NCBI RefSeq assembly: GCF_000499785.1
Contig: NZ_HG726024.1
Coordinates: 217,371 to 272,930, forward strand
From: Bacteroides neonati
Lineage (GTDB): Bacteria; Bacteroidota; Bacteroidia; Bacteroidales; Bacteroidaceae
Direction: 5' to 3'
DNA length: 55,560 nucleotides
The position numbers were made by a program, and so were the translations under genes. Shown piece after piece: positions 51,401-55,560 of the stretch. The notes under the pieces were generated by a model that was given only the letters and a program-made list of their open reading frames with translations, searched no databases and had not been told where the DNA came from. Position 1 is the stretch's first letter, and the number at the start of each line of letters is the position of its first letter.

Positions 51401-53991
51401 AGGTTGATGCCTACGTACGAAGTAAACGGAGAGTAGGGCACTGTCAGGGTACTGATGCTTGCATCGCCTCCGGGTTCAAACACGCGGGTGGTGATGTTGG
51501 CACGTAGCATACCCGGCGCATTTGTTGCCTGAGGCAAATCCAATGTAAAGGCTGTGCGCCCGTTGGCATCGAGTGTACCGGTAAACAGGTCCATCTTACC
51601 TACGGTGAAGTTGGTGGCAGGGTTATTGAACAGGTAGTGCTGATATCCTTGAAACTGTGTCTCTACTTTGTTCAGCGACATTTCAACGGTGGCTTTCAGG
51701 TGAGAGGCAGTAGCTCCCGTCAGCCAGTTGGCCGTAAGGGTGGTTGGCAGCTTCTTTGCTGAGGCTTTGATGATGGCAACCGGCAAGGTGAGGTTTATTT
51801 TCAATCGGTTGGGCTTTACGGTCTCTACCCGCAGTGGTTTATGGAAGGTGGTGCCACCTACCTTTATATAAGCGTTCCACAATCCTGTCGGATCGTTGGG
51901 CTGCGTGCCTACGTGGAAGGTATAAAGTCCGTTCAACCCGTTGGTCGATAGCTGTTTGGTGTAGAACTGCCCTCTCGGGTTGTATAGCTCCAGTACCACC
52001 GGGTGTTTGTCTGGTATTCGTTTCAAGCGATCTTCGAGCATGAACGAAATATGCAGTGTATCGCCCGGCCTCCATACTCCGCGGTCGCCATACACAAAGC
52101 CTTTCAGCCCCTTCTGAATATCCTTGCCGCCTACATCGAAACGGCTGACCGACAGCTCTTCGCCATCGGCTACCTTCACATACGCTTTTTGCTTGTCTGC
52201 CTCGGCTACGACCATGAAGGGCACTCCCTTGGGGGTGAGTGTGGCAAATCCATTGTCATCACTTTCGGCCTGTGCGATGGGTTGTAACTGGAAGTTGTAA
52301 GCGGTTACGGTGGCCTTCTTTACCGGCTGAGTATCGAGCAGGTTGTTCACCGCTACCCAAAGTTTGTTCAGTGAGTTTCGTTTCACGGTCAGCCCCAGGT
52401 TCGACGCCAATACATTGCAGGCAGCCGAGCGATCTGATAGCATATAATAGGATGGGTGACACGGATTGTCGCGTTCCTCCCATTGGTATTCGCTCCAGTC
52501 GGGCTGTTCGCCTCCGGTATAGTAATAGTAAGCCTGTGGCGTATCCCATTCGGCTTCGCTCTCGGCCGAAGGCAATCCGTCGGATATGTTGGTCAGCACG
52601 ACCGCATCATCAGGTGCAAAGCTTCGGTTGCTACTGCCACCGCCACACGGGTAGGCCGAATACGCTTGCTTGAACGATAGTACTACCCGGTAGATAGCAC
52701 CCGGCTCCTGCTTGATGAGCCCTGCCAGATCTATGGAGTAATCTTCCCAACGGCGCACATCCTTGCTTGGGTCGCTGGTTAGTACCAAGCGTTTTTTATA
52801 CACCAACCGTCCCGAGCGTCGCAGTTCATTGCCCGATTCGAGCGAGTTGGTCTGCATAAACTGTAGTACGTTGCTCTCGAAGATGCGAATCACACTCAGG
52901 TCTACTGCATATAGGCTAACGGCACGGAAAGGGATAATCAGGTTTTTAGAATCGGGGATGATGGCTCCCGCCTTCTTTATCTCCACTTGCGGTTTCAGGT
53001 TCAGTTCGCTAAAGGCGATGCTATGAGAGTTGCCAAGTGGTTTCTCGTCGAAGTTCTTCACCCCTTGGTGGATGTTCAGTGTTAGTTTGCTCAGTTGGCT
53101 GGGTTCAAAGTAGATATTCACTTTATTGTTCTTTACCTCGAAGATATAAGCAGATAGTTCGGGTAGTTCGATCAGCCCCTTTAAGTCTTGCAACATCGAG
53201 AGCGGGTCGGAGAATACGACCTCAATTCCGTTCTCGGGCTCATCAATCCGCTGGGCAGATAAGAAACGGAAACTTCCTTGTGCCGGAATGATGATGGACT
53301 CGCTTATTTTGCGGTCAATTCCTGCCGGACTACCATCGGCGGTGAGGGTGAGTTCGAGGTCGCTCTTCTGCCGGGCTATTCCCGCTACGGCAAACTCAAA
53401 CAGACTCGGGCTTGTGGTAGCACTGACCGTGATTTTGGCTCCGTTGCTTGCCGATAGCATTTTGCCTACCTGTTCGCTGTTTGCCTTGTCACTGAAGCGT
53501 ATGCTGCCTTTGATGATAGTCACGTTTGGGTTTCCCGCTTCGATTTCAATCGGTTGCAGTTGCAAAGCGAAGTTGTTTTCTTGCACCCGAAACGAAAAGT
53601 CAAATTCCTTTAGTTCCTTTTCTACCTGTACAAAGTCTCCCAGATGAAACCTTGCTTCGTACATCTCGCCCGGTTTCAACGCTCCCTCTTCGGGCAAAAA
53701 CTCGATGGTGCTATTGTTGATCCAGTACGCCTTTCCTTTGAGTGAAGGCGAAAAGTCAAACGGATTTTCCTTCAATTCTTGATTGAGGTCTACCGCAGCT
53801 TGTTCTTGAGTCAACTCAATCCGAATGGGCGATGACTGTGAGATATTGCCTCCCGTATATGCGTTTACATACGGAGCGAATGCGGCCGATGGAATAACCT
53901 CCTTTTGGCTACGGCTACACGATACGATGCCGATCGCCATAGCGAATAGAATGAGAAGATACGTAGTGGGAAAATGGTTGACCTGTTTCAT
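48415..53991 (-). CDS. bacterial alpha-2-macroglobulin lipoprotein
   Basis: 1858 residues. Lipobox in MKQVNHFPTTYLLILFAMAI then GIVSC. MG-type beta domains fill the first half (e.g. LKGFVYGDRGVWRPGDTLHI, RLKINLTLPVAI). The thioester site is YPHACTEQLTSKAIP (C-x-E-Q) at about residue 1415, within the helical TED domain (QLPNGGFVYWPGNSVANEWI, SYAGMFLSLAQEKGYAV), then the receptor-binding-like end (DYTNLALTQIVPSGWEIYNE, YFDLKEGESKTFTTRL). It traps proteases in the periplasm and protects the cell wall, working with PbpC encoded next. The thioester suggests the active, covalent type. Confidence 0.95.
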   Translation of the reverse strand: MKQVNHFPTTYLLILFAMAIGIVSCSRSQKEVIPSAAFAPYVNAYTGGNISQSSPIRIELTQEQAAVDLNQELKENPFDFSPSLKGKAYWINNSTIEFLPEEGALKPGEMYEARFHLGDFVQVEKELKEFDFSFRVQENNFALQLQPIEIEAGNPNVTIIKGSIRFSDKANSEQVGKMLSASNGAKITVSATTSPSLFEFAVAGIARQKSDLELTLTADGSPAGIDRKISESIIIPAQGSFRFLSAQRIDEPENGIEVVFSDPLSMLQDLKGLIELPELSAYIFEVKNNKVNIYFEPSQLSKLTLNIHQGVKNFDEKPLGNSHSIAFSELNLKPQVEIKKAGAIIPDSKNLIIPFRAVSLYAVDLSVIRIFESNVLQFMQTNSLESGNELRRSGRLVYKKRLVLTSDPSKDVRRWEDYSIDLAGLIKQEPGAIYRVVLSFKQAYSAYPCGGGSSNRSFAPDDAVVLTNISDGLPSAESEAEWDTPQAYYYYTGGEQPDWSEYQWEERDNPCHPSYYMLSDRSAACNVLASNLGLTVKRNSLNKLWVAVNNLLDTQPVKKATVTAYNFQLQPIAQAESDDNGFATLTPKGVPFMVVAEADKQKAYVKVADGEELSVSRFDVGGKDIQKGLKGFVYGDRGVWRPGDTLHISFMLEDRLKRIPDKHPVVLELYNPRGQFYTKQLSTNGLNGLYTFHVGTQPNDPTGLWNAYIKVGGTTFHKPLRVETVKPNRLKINLTLPVAIIKASAKKLPTTLTANWLTGATASHLKATVEMSLNKVETQFQGYQHYLFNNPATNFTVGKMDLFTGTLDANGRTAFTLDLPQATNAPGMLRANITTRVFEPGGDASISTLTVPYSPFTSYVGINLNQPKGRYMETDKNHTFDVVTLNAEGRPVDRGNLEYKIYRIDWNWWWSKADESFETYINSTAYTPVATGRLSTHGGKAQIGFRVNYPDWGRYLVYVKDNESGHATGGTIYVDWPDWRGRSGKTDPSGITMLAFSIDKEKYAPGETVTTIIPAAAGGRALVAIENGSEVLHREWIEVSPKGDTKYQFKVTPEMAPNVYLHISLLQPHAQTVNDLPIRMYGVIPVFVSNRQTVLEPQINMPAVLRPEQEFSVSVSEKSGKPMTYTLAIVDDGLLDLTNFKTPDPWNDFYAREALGIRTWDMFDSVLGAFTGSYSSLFSTGGDEALKPSDAKANRFKPVVKFIGPFALGKGKTQTHRIALPMYVGSVRTMIVAGQDGAYGNAEKTTPVRTPLMLLSTLPRVLSTNEEILVPVNVFAMENQVKEVSVSLTTTGKAQIVGEARKTVRFAKTGDQLLFFRLKTHSKTGKETIRLTASGGGQTTKEQIEIEVRNPNPAITFAESKWVESGKSCELPYALQGAAAESSIRLEVSRLPSVDLSRRMDFLTFYPHACTEQLTSKAIPLLYLAQFKTLTETENKAVQSGVQDAIKELYARQLPNGGFVYWPGNSVANEWISSYAGMFLSLAQEKGYAVNAPVLERWKRFQRMAAQNWKPVAADQDAGYWQSDLQQAYRLYTLSLAGAPELGAMNRMKEMPQLSAQAKWRLAAAYALNGKMKPAQELVYQAKTTVEPYSLHNTIYGSSDRDEAMILETLLLMKRKQEALTQAQRVSTNLLAESAFSTQSTAFSLLAMGQLAESLSGTLNFTWTLNGRVQPAVKSAKALFVAPIATSPRNGTVTVKQLGSGALKVDLIVRTQLLTDTLPARADNLRLDVRYTDLNGMPVSIEKMKQGTDFQAIITVANISGTTDYTNLALTQIVPSGWEIYNERLAGQAAGANYSYQDIRDDRVLTYFDLKEGESKTFTTRLQATYAGEFVCPAVQCEAMYDVHAQARTKAGRILVER

Positions 53992-54040
53992 GATAAATAG
54001 GTTTTTCGGTAATAATATAGTCGAGCTATTTCACTTTACA

Positions 54041-54048
54041 CAAAGATA
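54041..54048 (-). promoter_or_regulatory. -7 element of the macroglobulin-pbpC operon
   Basis: TATCTTTG on the minus strand, ~50 bp before the start at 53991. No clear -33 box. Confidence 0.5.
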
Positions 54049-54712
54049 ATGTATTTATCTAAATAAATGGTTATGTATATCTTCAAAAAGTGACACCCGA
54101 TTTGATCATTGATGTGCGAATATGGCTCTTTGATTTGATTTTACTGTATCTACAAATTTTTTGGGCAGTGTAGATATGAAACAAAAAGACCACGCAATGA
54201 ACATAGAGTAGATAGCAGAGTGACTAAAGTTGATAAATGAATAAGTACGACCATTCTGGAAAACGAGAAGACAGGAGCGGAAGAAATGAAAAAAAGAGGT
54301 AACGGTGTATGGGTATGGAACTCTTATTATTGATCTAATTATCAGTATATGAGTGCGTTGATGCCATTTGTTCCGTTCTTTCATAGCTTCGCTTTTCGTT
54401 GCTCTCGGAATATCTACTTTAACTACCTGTTAAATACGTACTCTTGCATACTAAAAGTACGTACTAGTTGATGGTAAGAGTATATACTCTTGCTACTAGA
54501 GGCAATGTATAAGTCAAAATGCGGTTAACAGTGTTTAAAAGGAAGCCTCCTTCTTCTTCCTTTATCTGCGTGTATACGCGCGCGTATATATTATAATGTG
54601 TGTTCTCTTTGCTTTCCTTTTTCCCCCTTCCTGAATTATGTTTTATAACACATCTCTCATTCAGTGTATTACAAATTAATTTCCTTTTTATTCAAAATAA
54701 AAGGTGTTTAAG

Positions 54713-54744
54713 TTTGGCTTGTATGGGTAAAAAGCCTACTTTTG
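54713..54744 (+). promoter_or_regulatory. rRNA promoter P1
   Basis: -33 TTTG (54713-54716), 20-bp spacer, -7 TACTTTTG (54737-54744), followed by GCATCCGCTT and a hairpin GCTTAGC/GCTAAGC (54750-54770). Confidence 0.8.
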
Positions 54745-54887
54745 CATCCGCTTAGCAAGAGAAGCTAAGCCTTGAAAGATTGACATTCTGTTTAAAAGCT
54801 CGCAGAGGCTTTTCTTCCTTTCGCAAGAGAGACGACAAGAGAAGCGCACGGGACGAAAAAGAAAAACAAAAAAAACTTCTCAAAAGT

Positions 54888-54918
54888 TTTGGTGTTTAAA
54901 AATAAAGTCTTACCTTTG
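54888..54918 (+). promoter_or_regulatory. rRNA promoter P2
   Basis: -33 TTTG (54888-54891), 19-bp spacer, -7 TACCTTTG (54911-54918), again followed by CATCCGCTT. The leader has TCTTTGAAAGATTTACAT, echoed after P1 as CTTGAAAGATTGACAT. Confidence 0.8.
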
Positions 54919-55171
54919 CATCCGCTTTTAAAACGAAGCATACTTAAAGAAGCGTTCTTTGAAAGATTTACATAAACAATACAAGTAGTACAAGAGCGAG
55001 AGACTTGTCTTTTTAGATAGGAATCTCGGGTAAAATTTTAAAACCGTCAATGATTTGATTCATTACAAATGAAGCAGGGATTTGAATAAACGTCAATAAA
55101 TTTACAACATCCTAACAGAGCAAGAATTCGATTACTGAGTGTAAATTTAGTAATCAATCAAAAATACTTTT

Positions 55172-55560
55172 ACAATGAAGAGTTTGATCCTGGCTCAGGA
55201 TGAACGCTAGCTACAGGCTTAACACATGCAAGTCGAGGGGTAGCAGGGTAGCAATACCGCTGACGACCGGCGCACGGGTGAGTAACACGTATCCAACCTA
55301 CCATTCACACGGGGATAGCCTTTCGAAAGAAAGATTAATACCCGATAGTATAGCGATAAGGCATCTTATTGCTATTAAAGAATTTCGGTGTTTGATGGGG
55401 ATGCGTTCCATTAGATTGTTGGTGAGGTAACGGCTCACCAAGTCTTCGATGGATAGGGGTTCTGAGAGGAAGGTCCCCCACATTGGAACTGAGACACGGT
55501 CCAAACTCCTACGGGAGGCAGCAGTGAGGAATATTGGTCAATGGACGAGAGTCTGAACCA
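55172..55560 (+). rRNA. 16S ribosomal RNA, 5' part (cut by window end)
   Basis: Starts about 55172 with ACAATGAAGAGTTTGATCCTG. Conserved stretches GGCTCAGGATGAACGCTAGC, ACACATGCAAGTCGAGG, GAGTAACACGTATCCAACC and CTACGGGAGGCAGCAGTGAG are present. The form AGGATGAACGCTAGCTACAG is typical of Bacteroides. About 389 nt are in the window. The frames predicted within it are not genes. Confidence 0.98.

Larger units (their letters stand above)
53992..55171. other. intergenic region between macroglobulin gene and rRNA operon
   Basis: No convincing gene in ~1.2 kb; a 92-codon frame at 54106-54384 (minus) looks like chance. It holds a -7 element TATCTTTG for the macroglobulin gene (minus, 54048-54041), the palindromes AAGAGTATATACTCTT (54476-54491) and TATACGCGCGCGTATA (54573-54588), and the two rRNA promoters with their leaders. 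Confidence 0.65.

Noticed and set aside
54106..54384. 92-codon frame on the minus strand before the rRNA operon
   Set aside because: Composition looks non-coding, no domain is seen, and it lies in a region with promoter and palindrome features only.
55200..55504. Frames inside the 16S gene
   Set aside because: The region is plainly 16S rRNA by conserved sequence.

Overview
The window comes from a Bacteroides-type chromosome. It ends in the first ~390 nt of a 16S rRNA gene with a Bacteroides-like sequence. Many promoters fit the Bacteroidetes sigma pattern (-33 TTTG, -7 TAnnTTTG), and the protein families (SusC-like receptor, DUF4251, DUF3853, DUF3871, BspA-type LRR, IS1380) are typical of Bacteroidales. 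Everything below was read by eye; no database search was run.

Left edge (1-1652): the 3' end of an IS1380-family insertion sequence, two small unknown genes on the minus strand (the distal one has its 3' end replaced by IS sequence), and a gene-free stretch full of nested inverted and direct repeats.

Integrated island (1653-17445, ~15.8 kb, visibly AT-rich): it is bounded by a 14-bp direct repeat, GTGATCCGCCTGGG, which at the right end is the 3' end of a tRNA-Lys gene. It carries a tyrosine integrase beside attL, a coiled-coil (possibly RteC-like) protein, a DUF3853 helix-turn-helix protein, a DGQHR/ParB-like protein, a P-loop helicase, a VirE_N/BT4734-like primase-type protein, a minus-strand cargo operon (secreted BspA-type LRR protein, YaaW/DUF3944 membrane protein, two tiny acidic proteins), a serine recombinase, DUF3871 and several very small genes. 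I see no relaxase, type IV secretion or virion genes. The most interesting system is the cargo operon: upstream of the LRR gene a 13-bp perfect inverted repeat brackets a 114-bp segment holding a -7 promoter element, and a Hin/Mpi-like serine recombinase gene lies about 250 bp away. This looks like a self-contained, phase-variable surface/membrane module carried by a mobile island.

Chromosomal part (17446-55560): tRNA-Lys and ettA; a SusC-like TonB-dependent receptor broken by a second, complete IS1380 copy (19837-21423, TSD TTTAA) with its lipoprotein partner; an endonuclease/exonuclease/phosphatase-family membrane protein; a multi-PAS hybrid histidine kinase; an eight-gene surface-polysaccharide operon (seven glycosyltransferases and a flippase, 39029 down to 30006) behind one clear promoter; a PDZ/S41 lipoprotein that seems to have lost its catalytic residues; mnmA; a LuxR-type response regulator; a DUF4251 protein; then a minus-strand run of alpha-2-macroglobulin, pbpC, a small membrane protein, a VIT1/CCC1-like transporter and an NhaC antiporter. 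The window ends with tandem rRNA promoters and the start of 16S rRNA.
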